A stretch of DNA of 64,000 bases from an uncultured Ilumatobacter sp. (GTDB taxonomy: Bacteria; Actinomycetota; Acidimicrobiia; Acidimicrobiales; Ilumatobacteraceae), in assembly GCA_938091165.1 (NCBI GenBank), contig CALKNK010000020.1, positions 1 through 64,000 of the forward strand, written 5' to 3'. Shown one piece after another: positions 51,001 to 59,923 of this stretch. Position 1 is the stretch's first letter, and each line of letters opens with the position of its first letter. The notes under the pieces were generated by a model, which saw only the letters and a list, made by a program, of their open reading frames with translations, did not search any database and had not been told where the DNA came from. The translations under genes were made by a program, and so were the position numbers.

Positions 51001-51975
51001 CTACTGGTGCCGCTCAGCGAACCAGCGGGTGAAGTAGGTGAGAATTATGTTTGCGCCAGCGCGCTTGATCGCAGTCAGGTGTTCGAGAGCAACGGCATCT
51101 CCGTCGATCCAACCGTTCTGAGCAGCCGCGTGGATCATCGCGTACTCCCCCGACACGTGATAGGCGGCCACAGGAAGATCGACACGTGCAGCAGCCTGAG
51201 CGATCACATCGAGATACGCCAATGCCGGCTTAACCATGATCATGTCGGCGCCTTCAGCGATGTCAAGATCAATCTCGCGTTGGGCCTCGCGTACGTTGCG
51301 ATAGTCCTGCTGGTAACCCCGCCGGTCGCCGCCGTCAGAGATCTCGACATCGACCGCATCACGGAACGGCCCATACAGCCCGCTTGCGTACTTCGCGGCG
51401 TAGGCGAGTATCGCCACCTCGCTAAACTGCTCTGCGTCAAGCGCCGTGCGGATCGCCGCCACTTGACCGTCCATCATCCCGCTCGGAGCCACTACCTGAG
51501 AGCCTGCCCGGGCTTGCGCCAGCGCAGCCTGCACGTAGAGATCAATAGTGGCGTCATTATCGACGCTGCCGTGTTCGTCGACAATACCGCAATGTCCGTG
51601 ATCGGTGTACTCGTCGACGCACAGATCCGTCATCACCACGACATCATCGCCCACTTCACCGCGGAGGTCGTTGAGAGCAAGCTGCACGATGCCGTTCGGG
51701 TCAGTAGCTCCGCTCCCGACGGCATCTTTCTCAGACGGCACCCCGAAGAGAATCACCGACTTCACACCGAGTTGGGCCAGACCTGACACCTCGGCACGAA
51801 GAGATTCGCGAGAGTGTTGAACGACGCCCGGCAGCGAATCAATCGGTACCGGTTGGTCGATTCCCTCACGCACGAACAGCGGAGCGATCAGATCGTCGAC
51901 ACGGACATGAGTCTCCGACAACAGCTCCCGCATAGCAGCAGTTCGTCGAAGGCGGCGCGGTCGGATCGTCATCAC
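51001..51975 (-). CDS. hemB: porphobilinogen synthase (324 aa)
   Basis: Condenses two 5-aminolevulinate molecules. Conserved sites are the N-terminal RPRRLRRTAAMREL, the metal region MTDLCVDEYTDHGHCGIV, the Lys in LAYAAKYASGLYGPFRDA and the Schiff-base Lys in IMVKPALAYLD. The metal-binding loop has the DEYTDHGHC form with Cys and Asp. A TAAGCT box lies 6 bases before the GTG at 51975. Confidence 0.95.
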   Translation of the reverse strand: MMTIRPRRLRRTAAMRELLSETHVRVDDLIAPLFVREGIDQPVPIDSLPGVVQHSRESLRAEVSGLAQLGVKSVILFGVPSEKDAVGSGATDPNGIVQLALNDLRGEVGDDVVVMTDLCVDEYTDHGHCGIVDEHGSVDNDATIDLYVQAALAQARAGSQVVAPSGMMDGQVAAIRTALDAEQFSEVAILAYAAKYASGLYGPFRDAVDVEISDGGDRRGYQQDYRNVREAQREIDLDIAEGADMIMVKPALAYLDVIAQAAARVDLPVAAYHVSGEYAMIHAAAQNGWIDGDAVALEHLTAIKRAGANIILTYFTRWFAERHQ

Positions 51976-51981
51976 TGCCCT

Positions 51982-51987
51982 AGCTTA
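51982..51987 (-). promoter_or_regulatory. -10 box of hemB-hemL (leaderless)
   Basis: TAAGCT on the minus strand, then AGGGCA and the GTG at 51975. Confidence 0.4.
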
Positions 51988-52227
51988 CGAGCCGAGGTCC
52001 TTTCATGTTTCCCCCGGTTCACCTCAGCCCCAGAAAAACGGGAGACCAGAGTCGCTAAGCCTCGATTTTCCGGCGGTCTGTTACAGCAGTCACCACACCT
52101 GTACCGGTTGAGACGAACGTCGCTCCGTATTCCTAATTCTATATTTCAACGCCCCTTGAACCAGCGGGCGAAGGGTCAGTGGATATCTTGCGGAGCGGGG
52201 TGCGCGACGCTGCGGCAAGTCAGCCGG

Positions 52228-52233
52228 TACCTT
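52228..52233 (+). promoter_or_regulatory. -10 box of envelope-protein gene at 52241 (leaderless)
   Basis: TACCTT followed by 7 bases and the GTG at 52241. Confidence 0.45.
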
Positions 52234-52240
52234 GACGGCT

Positions 52241-53470
52241 GTGTCAGTGCAGGCGTGGTTCTCCAGCGGTGAGATAGCTGCCCAACCGGGCTCGCAGTTG
52301 ACACTGCAATTGTCGATACAGAACCTCAATCAGTCAGCCGAGTCGTACACGATCGTGCCCGCTGGTCTAAATGCAAGCTGGACCGCGGTCGAACGAAGCA
52401 GCATCACCCTGTTCAGTGGAATACAAGACGTAGTCGATGTGGTGGTGACGCCGCCTGAAGCTCCCACGACATCAGCGGGCCCAGCCATTATTGCCGTGCG
52501 TGTCGTTCCACTCAGCGAACCCGATGACGCTGTGGTCGCCGAGATCATTCTCTCGATCCAACCATTCGACGATCGGCGCATCGTGAGTTTGCAACCAGTG
52601 AAGCGCGCTCGACGTCGCGCAACTTATGAATTTATGGTCGAAAATCACGGCAACGAGCTTGCCAGTTGCCGACTCAAGCTTGTCGACACCAGCGAGCGAA
52701 TCGACGGATCGTTCGATCCACCAGCGGTCGGTGTCGTCCCCGGTGGGGCCAGCCTGGTGCAATTCAAGGCCAAAGCTCTGCGCGGGTCCTTTCGACGCGC
52801 AACTCGTACGCTCGATTTTGAGGTCGAAGCGGAACAGCAGGGCCACGATCCCTGCATCGCCTCAATGTCACTTGTTCAGTCCCCCACCATTCCCGGAGCC
52901 GCGATCTTCCGCGTGCTAACAGCTGCAGCGCTTCTTGGCGGGCTGACTGCCGCCTGGTTCGGCGTCATTCGACCCGAGATCCGCGATGCGGCGACCGACC
53001 TCGTCGATGAAAGAATTGCTGAGCTCGCTCCCGAATTCGACGACCGTACCGCGCCCGCACCAGCCACAACGGCAGTCGATGACGATGCAACAATTGAGAC
53101 AGCCAACGTTGGCGACAGCGATGGTGAGCCGTCGTTCATTCGTCTCACCGTCGATGCTCCTATCCTCGGCACGGCAGACGCCTCCCAGCCCATTGGCGAA
53201 GGCATCACGTTCGACATGACCGACATTCGGGTCGAGAATTCACTCAACGACACTGGCATCGCCCAACTATTCATCAATGGCGTGCAGGTATTCCAGTGGT
53301 CGTTGTCGAACATCCGGGGGCAGTATTTCGAGCCACGCATTACCCCCATCCGCCTTCAGCCCGGCGACAACCTGACCTTCTCCGTCAGGTGCGACGCCAA
53401 GGGCACCACCTCGACTGCCGATACGTGTTCCACACGGATCAACATCGGCGGCCGAACCCGCCCCGCTTAG
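52241..53470 (+). CDS. NEW3-like beta-sandwich membrane protein (409 aa)
   Basis: Two Ig-like or NEW3-like beta-sandwich domains fill residues 1-210. They have the pattern VQAWFSSGEIAAQPGSQLTL ... VDVVVTPPEAP and a repeat of it with PPAVGVVPGGASLVQFK. A helix (about 225-245) and a long acidic, Thr-rich segment follow, then a third beta domain. There is no signal peptide, so the N-terminal domains should be cytoplasmic. Proteins of this form are often annotated as hydrolytic protein in streptomycetes without proof. Function unknown. Confidence 0.68.
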   Translation: MSVQAWFSSGEIAAQPGSQLTLQLSIQNLNQSAESYTIVPAGLNASWTAVERSSITLFSGIQDVVDVVVTPPEAPTTSAGPAIIAVRVVPLSEPDDAVVAEIILSIQPFDDRRIVSLQPVKRARRRATYEFMVENHGNELASCRLKLVDTSERIDGSFDPPAVGVVPGGASLVQFKAKALRGSFRRATRTLDFEVEAEQQGHDPCIASMSLVQSPTIPGAAIFRVLTAAALLGGLTAAWFGVIRPEIRDAATDLVDERIAELAPEFDDRTAPAPATTAVDDDATIETANVGDSDGEPSFIRLTVDAPILGTADASQPIGEGITFDMTDIRVENSLNDTGIAQLFINGVQVFQWSLSNIRGQYFEPRITPIRLQPGDNLTFSVRCDAKGTTSTADTCSTRINIGGRTRPA

Positions 53471-53555
53471 TAGCACTTCGCGGTTGACCCGGAGTGGCTG
53501 CTGCCAACAATCGACACGTCCTCAAGTTTCGGGTGAGATAGCCATCTAATGCGGG

Positions 53556-56054
53556 TTAACCGAGGCCGAAACCAGGGAGGCCAGAGTGCTGTTCGGTCTC
53601 GGCAACTACACCGATCTGAGTGACAGCGGCAATGCCGTCTGATGCCTGCACCACAATTTGGCGATCGCCACCAAATTCGTTGATGTCAACTGGTACCAAC
53701 ACAAAGAAATCGCCGTTCTCGTTGGCGACCATATCGATCTCGATCGGCCGTCCTTGACTATCGGCATAGGTGACTATCAACTGCGCCCCGGCCGGGTACG
53801 CCGTCCCAGCGAGAAGGAAAGACTCACCGGCACGTACTTCAGATTCGAACGTCGCGAGAGTCGGCTCAAACACGGCTTCGCCGGCAATAATGATCGACGA
53901 CGACTGTCCCTCTGGTGTGAAAACCTCGATGAGTGCTGTGCGTCGGCCGTTGTCTGTTGGCGTGAACGTAACGCCAATGGCACAGTTTGCTCGTGGATTA
54001 AGCGGCCGATCAACACAATTGGACGAGGTAACGGCAAAGTCATCGGCGTACGCACCCTGGATTTCGACTCGTTCGACTGAAGTTGGGACGAGTCCGATAT
54101 TGCCCACGTCAAAGAGGTATGCGGGCGCCGATTCGCCGACCAGAATCTCGCCGGGAATGTCAGCGCCGCCGGGGGAGATCTGTAGAGCTGGTTCGCCTCC
54201 ACTGCCGCCGAGTCGTGAGCTAATCGACACCGATTCGAAGCCTTCTTCGGCAATGGTGAGTGTGGCGTTTACGGCCGCCTCCGAGGTGGGTGTGAAGGTG
54301 AACTGCACTTTGCAATCAGAGCCAGCGGGGACAGGCGTTCCGATGACGCACGTGCTGTTGTCGGCGTCAATGGCGAAGCGAGCATCGTCAATGGTCACGA
54401 TTGCAGGGTCGAATGCCGAAGGACCTTCGTTGACGAGGCCAACAAACCAACCAGTGCTTTCGAGGCCAATGATGGTAGTTCCGACGTCAGCGTCAGGGAG
54501 TGAGAGTCGCGGGGGTGAAGACAGTGCGACGATTTGACGGCCGACCGGAGCACCTTCGTTGAGTAGGTCTGATGCACCAAGAGTGTCGAACACGGTGATG
54601 CGGCCTGAGTCACTGAGTTGCGGATGCGAATGGACACCCGCCGTTGGACGGACTCCGTCAGCAGAGACTGAAATGCGACGCAAATCGCTGCGGCCTTTGT
54701 CGGAGGCGAGGATGTCACCATCGCTGACCTCGCCGCTTCCTTGCGCTTCGAGAAGCTGAAGGTTAGGTGCCTTCGTGACGAACGCAAGGACGTGACCATC
54801 AGCACTCAGCGCGGGCTGCGTTGAAGCACTACTGCCGGCGACCGGAGCACTCGAGCCGTCCGAGCCGGGTTCAACACTGATGATTTCGAGCACAGTTGCG
54901 CCAGGCTCGTCAAAATTATCGTCGGCGTTGACGTCACGATCGAGTCGATAGATCTGCGATGGACAATCATCACCACAGATCGGAAAGATTGCCGGAACGA
55001 GACCTTGGTCCGAAGATGAGAAGGCGACGACGCGCCCGTTGCGGGAGACCGCTGGCTCGGCGGCACCGGCGGTACTTGGCTCGCCCGTTGGTAGGGCCGA
55101 GACCAACTGCACTGCGGCGAACGGGTCAACTTCAAGCCGATTCCATACGAAGACCTGCTTGGTCGCAGCTCCCCCATCGACTAAGCCCTCACCCCAGACC
55201 GGGACACCCTCGGCGGAGGCTGCGTCAGACCGAAACGCAACATGTTGGCCGTCGTCGGAGAGGGCTGGCTGATCGATACCCGTGTGTACGAAGGTGGTGT
55301 TTGGGCGATCGCTGGGAGTGCCAGCTACTACTTCGGAGCGGCGCGGGTCCGTCGGGGGAACGGCTAGGTCGACCACGGTGATCGTCGTGACGTCGGGGGC
55401 TTCAAAAAGCCGCTCGTCAGGGTGGACGTATGCGATCTCGGCGCCAGAACGCGACACGGCGGGAGTTTGGTTCGGATCAACATCGTCACGAGCAAGTGTG
55501 CTGCCATCAGCGCGCGCCGATACGAGTTGCCAGTCACCTATTGCTCCATCGCAATGTGGAAGAACCGAGCGGTAAACATCCCACCGGGCGCCAGCGTCAT
55601 CGTCGCGAAAGACATCAAGTGCCATCTCGGAAATCATCACAACACTGCACCCGTCGCCAGAGATCACGGGGCGGACCGAATTGCCCGGCCGGAGACCGTT
55701 TGGTATCGGTGAGAGCTCGACCGTGGAATTGTCGGCGCGGCTCGAGAGATAGATGGTGCTATCTCGCAGGTCGACCTGCGGCTCAACGTTTTCTTCCAGC
55801 TCATCACGCAGCGGTAGCTGCTGCGGTGCGCCTTGGAACACGACGAATTGTCCGTCGCCGGACACTGATGGGTTGGAGCCGGTCGCATCACCGATTACAG
55901 AGGCGGCGGTGCCGAGCGGAACAGCTTCGACCTCTTCGAGGACGACGGCTGGGCGCGCTAAGACGCTCGAGGCGCTGGCGCCCAAAATGAGCCCTACCCC
56001 GAGCACGGTTGCTACTGCTGAAGCCATAGTCAGACTTCTGCTGCGTGCATCCAC
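53556..56054 (-). CDS. exported beta-propeller protein with ASPM/HYDIN-like domains (832 aa)
   Basis: A signal peptide (about 10-34) is followed by repeated PD40/TolB-type blades that contain the motif S-x-D/N-G-x-x-V-x-F: NPSVSGDGQFVVFQ, QPALSDDGQHVAFR, EPAVSRNGRVVAFS and QPALSADGHVLAFV. From about residue 560 come two choice-of-anchor D (ASPM/SPD-2/Hydin) beta-sandwiches, each with a C-x-V/I-x-F/V-T-F-x-P-T strand (CKVQFTFTPT, CAIGVTFTPT). The final segment is another Ig-like fold. A cell-surface role in binding is plausible. GTG start at 56054 with AAGGAG four bases upstream. Confidence 0.75.
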   Translation of the reverse strand: MDARSRSLTMASAVATVLGVGLILGASASSVLARPAVVLEEVEAVPLGTAASVIGDATGSNPSVSGDGQFVVFQGAPQQLPLRDELEENVEPQVDLRDSTIYLSSRADNSTVELSPIPNGLRPGNSVRPVISGDGCSVVMISEMALDVFRDDDAGARWDVYRSVLPHCDGAIGDWQLVSARADGSTLARDDVDPNQTPAVSRSGAEIAYVHPDERLFEAPDVTTITVVDLAVPPTDPRRSEVVAGTPSDRPNTTFVHTGIDQPALSDDGQHVAFRSDAASAEGVPVWGEGLVDGGAATKQVFVWNRLEVDPFAAVQLVSALPTGEPSTAGAAEPAVSRNGRVVAFSSSDQGLVPAIFPICGDDCPSQIYRLDRDVNADDNFDEPGATVLEIISVEPGSDGSSAPVAGSSASTQPALSADGHVLAFVTKAPNLQLLEAQGSGEVSDGDILASDKGRSDLRRISVSADGVRPTAGVHSHPQLSDSGRITVFDTLGASDLLNEGAPVGRQIVALSSPPRLSLPDADVGTTIIGLESTGWFVGLVNEGPSAFDPAIVTIDDARFAIDADNSTCVIGTPVPAGSDCKVQFTFTPTSEAAVNATLTIAEEGFESVSISSRLGGSGGEPALQISPGGADIPGEILVGESAPAYLFDVGNIGLVPTSVERVEIQGAYADDFAVTSSNCVDRPLNPRANCAIGVTFTPTDNGRRTALIEVFTPEGQSSSIIIAGEAVFEPTLATFESEVRAGESFLLAGTAYPAGAQLIVTYADSQGRPIEIDMVANENGDFFVLVPVDINEFGGDRQIVVQASDGIAAVTQIGVVAETEQHSGLPGFGLG

Positions 56055-56062
56055 AAGGCTCC

Positions 56063-56085
56063 TTACCGGTCTGTCGATCCGGTAA
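56063..56085. promoter_or_regulatory. perfect dyad in promoter/leader of the beta-propeller gene
   Basis: TTACCGG and CCGGTAA are separated by 9 bases. A TATTCT -10 box at 56086-56091 and the AAGGAG ribosome-binding site flank it, and the dyad overlaps two bases of the latter. It may be an operator or an mRNA hairpin. Confidence 0.45.
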
Positions 56086-56113
56086 AGAATACTGCATTGA
56101 TTACCGACTTTGG

Positions 56114-56863
56114 TTATCTTGAACCCTCCGCTTGACGGAGAGTGACCTGATGGACAACTTCGTCGACGAGACCTTCAAGAGAATGGTTGGCAGCAACTCC
56201 GTCGACCTTGAGCCCGTTCTCACGTGCTATCTCAGCGGTTGATGGACCGATCGCCACAACGATTAGCGGTTGCTGAGCTCCAAAGGCGTTGACCCACCCT
56301 GCAGCAGCAGAACCACTTGCGAGTATAAGGACGTCGGCGTCTTCAATCGCAGTGACATCGGGTTCAACGAGCGCCGTAGCGTAGGCCGTGACTGAAGTGA
56401 CGTCATGCCCCGCCTTGGACAACTCGCTCGTCAACACCTCGCTAGCGATGTCAGCTTGAGCGATCAGGATCTTCGCTGGTTCGGTGCAGCGTCCGATCAA
56501 CTCCTCGGCCAACACCGCAGCAAGCTGGCGATGTGGGACCAAATCGACCGGCCGGCCGGCGAGCGCAGCCAAGCTCTGCTGAGTTGCTGTGCCGACTGCG
56601 GCGAGTTTGATCAACGGGTGTAGTGCTGCGACCTCGCCGACGCGCTCCGCGCCCGTCGGCGAGGTGACAACGAGCCAGGAGTACCGATCAAGCCGATCAA
56701 GCTCCCGTTGAAGTGCAAGTCCGCGGTCGGCTGGCTCGGTCACAGCAATGAGTGGAACGTGGACTACATCGGCGCCGCGCTCGCCCAGCAGGCGACCGAG
56801 TTCGCCGAGCCGTTCGCGGGTCACTAGCACCCGGCAACCAGCGAGATCGCCGGTCGTCAACAT
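56114..56863 (-). CDS. hemD: uroporphyrinogen-III synthase (249 aa)
   Basis: The fold-typical segments GCRVLVTRERLGELGRLLGE, WLVVTSPTGAERV, DVTSVTAYATALVEP and VVAIGPSTAEIARENG identify HemD, which closes and inverts ring D of the tetrapyrrole. Sequence conservation in this family is low, but position after hemC supports it. It is the last hem gene of the rex operon. Confidence 0.88.
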   Translation of the reverse strand: MLTTGDLAGCRVLVTRERLGELGRLLGERGADVVHVPLIAVTEPADRGLALQRELDRLDRYSWLVVTSPTGAERVGEVAALHPLIKLAAVGTATQQSLAALAGRPVDLVPHRQLAAVLAEELIGRCTEPAKILIAQADIASEVLTSELSKAGHDVTSVTAYATALVEPDVTAIEDADVLILASGSAAAGWVNAFGAQQPLIVVAIGPSTAEIARENGLKVDGVAANHSLEGLVDEVVHQVTLRQAEGSR

Positions 56864-56913
56864 ACCTGCGCCACTGTCCGGTCAGCCGTCATGTCAGCTC
56901 CAACGAATGTGCA

Positions 56914-57786
56914 TTATGAGACCGCACTGTGTGCACTGGCCGCAGCAGAACGGGCAAGATCGACATCGGCTTTGACGGCACCGCTCAATTTAATCTCATC
57001 GCTGATTGACACGCCGGAGTCAAGGTTGGCCAGAAAGGTACGCAAGACCCCGTCTACAACATGCCCGCCAACCGGAAGCGAACAGCCCGACCCGAGTTCA
57101 GCAAGAAACGCTCGCTCAACTTCGACGTCATGACGCGTCAAGGCGTGATCGATCGACGCGAGCGCCCCGATGGTGCTCGCATCGTCCGATCGGCATTCGA
57201 TAACTACGCACCCCTGGCCCACGGCTGGAACGAACTCGTCAACCTCTAGCGTTTCCGTAATTCGATCAGTCATATCCAAGATTTGTAGGGCAGCTACGGC
57301 CATCACGATTGCCCCGCCATCGGGGATCTTTGTAAGCCGGGTGTCGATGTTGCCGCGCAATTCGGTGAACGCAAGGTCAGGGCGGACGCGATGCAGCTGT
57401 GCTCGGCGCCGGACCGAGCCCGACGCAACTGTTGCCCCTTCGGCCAAGTCACCGAGGGTTGAACCGACCAACGCGTCGCGCGGATCGCGGCGCTTGGTGA
57501 ACGCAGCGATCGTCAAACCGTCAGCGGGAGCGGACGGTAGGTCCTTGGCTGAATGCGCTGCCAAGTCAGCTCGACCGTCGAGCACGGCCAATTGGACTTC
57601 TTTGACGAAGACGCCTTGACCTCCCATCGTGTGCAAGGGGGCGTCGGCGCGAATGTCACCAGTGGTTTTGACCTCGACCAGCTCCACCTCAAGGCCGGTA
57701 GCAGTACTCAAGACGGCAGCAACGGCCGAGGATTGAGCGAGAGCTTGGCGCGATGCTCGTGTCGCAATGCGCAGTGGCGTGGACAT
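56914..57786 (-). CDS. hemC: hydroxymethylbilane synthase (290 aa)
   Basis: Polymerises four porphobilinogens. The dipyrromethane cofactor Cys lies in AELGSGCSLPVGGHV. The N-terminal RIATRASRQALAQSSAVA and SAKDLPSAPADGLTIAAFTK are conserved. It lies 19 bp after hemA and 50 bp before hemD. Confidence 0.95.
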   Translation of the reverse strand: MSTPLRIATRASRQALAQSSAVAAVLSTATGLEVELVEVKTTGDIRADAPLHTMGGQGVFVKEVQLAVLDGRADLAAHSAKDLPSAPADGLTIAAFTKRRDPRDALVGSTLGDLAEGATVASGSVRRRAQLHRVRPDLAFTELRGNIDTRLTKIPDGGAIVMAVAALQILDMTDRITETLEVDEFVPAVGQGCVVIECRSDDASTIGALASIDHALTRHDVEVERAFLAELGSGCSLPVGGHVVDGVLRTFLANLDSGVSISDEIKLSGAVKADVDLARSAAASAHSAVS

Positions 57787-57805
57787 GCCAGTGTCTCGAA
57801 CGGTG

Positions 57806-59074
57806 TCAGCTCAGGTCGAACAAGTCGCGCACCGCAGCGGCGTTGCGATCGCCCTGCGGCGTGCCAGCCTGGCCCTTGAGACGCACTGATGGCTCATGCA
57901 ACAGCTTCGCGATGATTGCTTTCGTTAAGGCTTCGACGGCGTCATGGCCGCTCTCGTCAAGGTCGTTGAGACGTTTGGCGAATCGATCGAGCTCACCAGA
58001 CCGAACGCGCTCGGCAGCCTCATGCATCGACGCGACAAGGGGAGCGGCTTGCCGAGCGGTGGACTCAACGGCAAAGGCTTCGACTTCCTCGTTGACGATC
58101 AAACGCACACGATCAGCTTCGCCAGCGCGATCTGCGAGGCCACGATCTGCCCATGCACTCAAGTCATCGAGGTCAAAGACCGTGACACCTCGAAGTGCTC
58201 CGACTTCTGGCTCAACGTCGCGGGGCAGGCCTATGTCGACAATGTGGAGCGGGTCGGAATTCGAACCCGAGCGGGCACGAGCAACCAGGCCGGTGGTGAT
58301 GACCGGGTCCCCTGCACCGGTGCCCGCCACAACCACATCGCTGGCCGCAACGATGTCGGCCAGCCTTTCGAATCCAACCGCCTCGCCGTTGACTCGCTCC
58401 GCCAAGGCGGCACCGCGTTCGGGCGACCGGTTCACGACGGTGATTGTGGCGCCGCCGGCACGATGCAGCGCAACCGCGACACCTTCACCCATGGAACCAG
58501 CACCGATGACAGCTACCCGTTTGCCTGCCAGGTCGCCGATGACGTCGGTGATCATCTCCACAGCGGCGTGACTGATTGAAGCTGTGCCCCGGCTGATACC
58601 TGTTTCGCTGCGAGCTCGCTTGCCCGCCTCAATCGACGAACGAAACAGCAGATTAAGGCTAGATCGCGCAGCGCCCTCGAGTTGCGCTGTTTCCCAGGCG
58701 TTACGGACCTGACCGAGAATCTCGCCTTCGCCAAGAACAACCGAGTCAAGACCAGCAGCAACCTCGAACAAGTGCGCCACTGCTGCGGAGTCGTGCTGGC
58801 TGTAAAGATGCGGCGTCAGTTCATCGACTGACAGGTCGCTGATCTCGCAAAGGAAGTCACGGACATCGCCGTAGGCGCCATGGAAAAGCTCTGCGACAAC
58901 GTAAACCTCGGTGCGGTTACACGTGGAAAGGACCACTGCTTCGCGAATGTTGTCGCGCTGCGCAAGCCCTGCGACGGCCTTGCCTAAAGCGTCGGGTGCA
59001 AGCGTCAGGCGCTCGAGTAGCGCCACTGGGCTACTCCGGTGGTTTACGCCTATAACGAGGATGGACATGTGCAT
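57806..59074 (-). CDS. hemA: glutamyl-tRNA reductase (422 aa)
   Basis: First enzyme of the C5 pathway; reduces glutamyl-tRNA to glutamate-1-semialdehyde. The catalytic Cys is in VVLSTCNRTEVYVV. The binding motif is VLGEGEILGQVRNAWETA and the NADPH fold has VAVIGAGSMGEGV. AAGG lies 5 bases before the ATG at 59074. A second ATG two codons on is an alternative. It begins 6 bp after rex. Confidence 0.95.
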   Translation of the reverse strand: MHMSILVIGVNHRSSPVALLERLTLAPDALGKAVAGLAQRDNIREAVVLSTCNRTEVYVVAELFHGAYGDVRDFLCEISDLSVDELTPHLYSQHDSAAVAHLFEVAAGLDSVVLGEGEILGQVRNAWETAQLEGAARSSLNLLFRSSIEAGKRARSETGISRGTASISHAAVEMITDVIGDLAGKRVAVIGAGSMGEGVAVALHRAGGATITVVNRSPERGAALAERVNGEAVGFERLADIVAASDVVVAGTGAGDPVITTGLVARARSGSNSDPLHIVDIGLPRDVEPEVGALRGVTVFDLDDLSAWADRGLADRAGEADRVRLIVNEEVEAFAVESTARQAAPLVASMHEAAERVRSGELDRFAKRLNDLDESGHDAVEALTKAIIAKLLHEPSVRLKGQAGTPQGDRNAAAVRDLFDLS

Positions 59075-59080
59075 CCAACC

Positions 59081-59800
59081 TTAGGCGCTTGCGCCACGGC
59101 GTGACTCGCCCGGAATCAAAAGACCTGACAGAGATTGCATTACGGAGCCTTGTGCTGCATTGGCCCGACGTTGTTCGTGATACGCAAGGATCTGGAGCTC
59201 AACAGCGAGGTCGACCTTTCCCACGCTGATGCCGTGCGGAACGTTGATGACCGTCGGGGTGAAGTTCAAGATGCTAGTCACACCGGCAGCGACAAGGGAA
59301 TCGGCGGCATCCTGAGCGGCTGCGCCGGGGGTGGCGATCACGCCGATCGAAATGTTGCGGGCTTGGACAACTTGCTTGATCTCATCGAGATGCCGGACTC
59401 GCACGCCGCCGACAACCGATCCGACCTTGGAGTCGTCAATGTCGACGATGCCACCCACTGGGAAACCGCGGTCACCAAAACCGTTGTAACCGGCGAGAGC
59501 TTGACCTAAGTTACCCGCACCGACGATGACAACGGGCCAATCGTGAGTAAGACCGAGTTCGCGACGAATCTGGTATACGAGGAATTCGACGTCATAACCG
59601 ACCCCTCGTGTGCCGTAGCTGCCGAGGTAGCTCAGGTCCTTGCGGACTTTGGCTGCGTTGACTCCGGCAAGTTCGGCGAGTTCTTCCGATGAGATATTTG
59701 CTACGCCGATCTCGAACTGCTCACCGAGGATGCGCAGATACACCGGAAGCCGGGCAACAGTTGCCTCGGGAATTCGGCGTCGTGATCGCTGAGCAGCCAT
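59081..59800 (-). CDS. rex: redox-sensing transcriptional repressor Rex (239 aa)
   Basis: Rex senses NADH/NAD+ and represses respiratory genes. The winged-helix part has IPEATVARLPVYLRIL and SEELAELAGVNAAKVRKDLS with LGSYGTRGVGYDV. The Rossmann part has VVIVGAGNLGQALAGY. The start at 59800 gives the normal MAAQRSRRRIPEA beginning. The frame stays open upstream, but that part contains the operator. Genes rex-hemA-hemC-hemD form one operon, as in Streptomyces. Confidence 0.95.
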   Translation of the reverse strand: MAAQRSRRRIPEATVARLPVYLRILGEQFEIGVANISSEELAELAGVNAAKVRKDLSYLGSYGTRGVGYDVEFLVYQIRRELGLTHDWPVVIVGAGNLGQALAGYNGFGDRGFPVGGIVDIDDSKVGSVVGGVRVRHLDEIKQVVQARNISIGVIATPGAAAQDAADSLVAAGVTSILNFTPTVINVPHGISVGKVDLAVELQILAYHEQRRANAAQGSVMQSLSGLLIPGESRRGASA

Positions 59801-59809
59801 ACAAATACC

Positions 59810-59815
59810 AAGATA
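59810..59815 (-). promoter_or_regulatory. -10 box of rex operon
   Basis: TATCTT on the minus strand, 9 bases before the ATG at 59800. The Rex operator covers the region 5 to 23 bases upstream of this box. Confidence 0.45.
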
Positions 59816-59820
59816 AACGT

Positions 59821-59838
59821 TTGTGCACGTTTTCACAA
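59821..59838. promoter_or_regulatory. Rex operator upstream of rex
   Basis: TTGTGCACGTTTTCACAA matches the Rex consensus TTGTGAANNNNTTCACAA at 13 of 14 defined positions. It lies over the -35 region of the rex promoter, so rex is very probably autoregulated. Confidence 0.8.
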
Positions 59839-59923
59839 AGCCAGCTCGGAACCAACGTGTGAGGTTCGTCACCTGGTACGAAACGACATTTCCTGCGGTC
59901 TGTAACGGGCTTATCGGTCGTAA

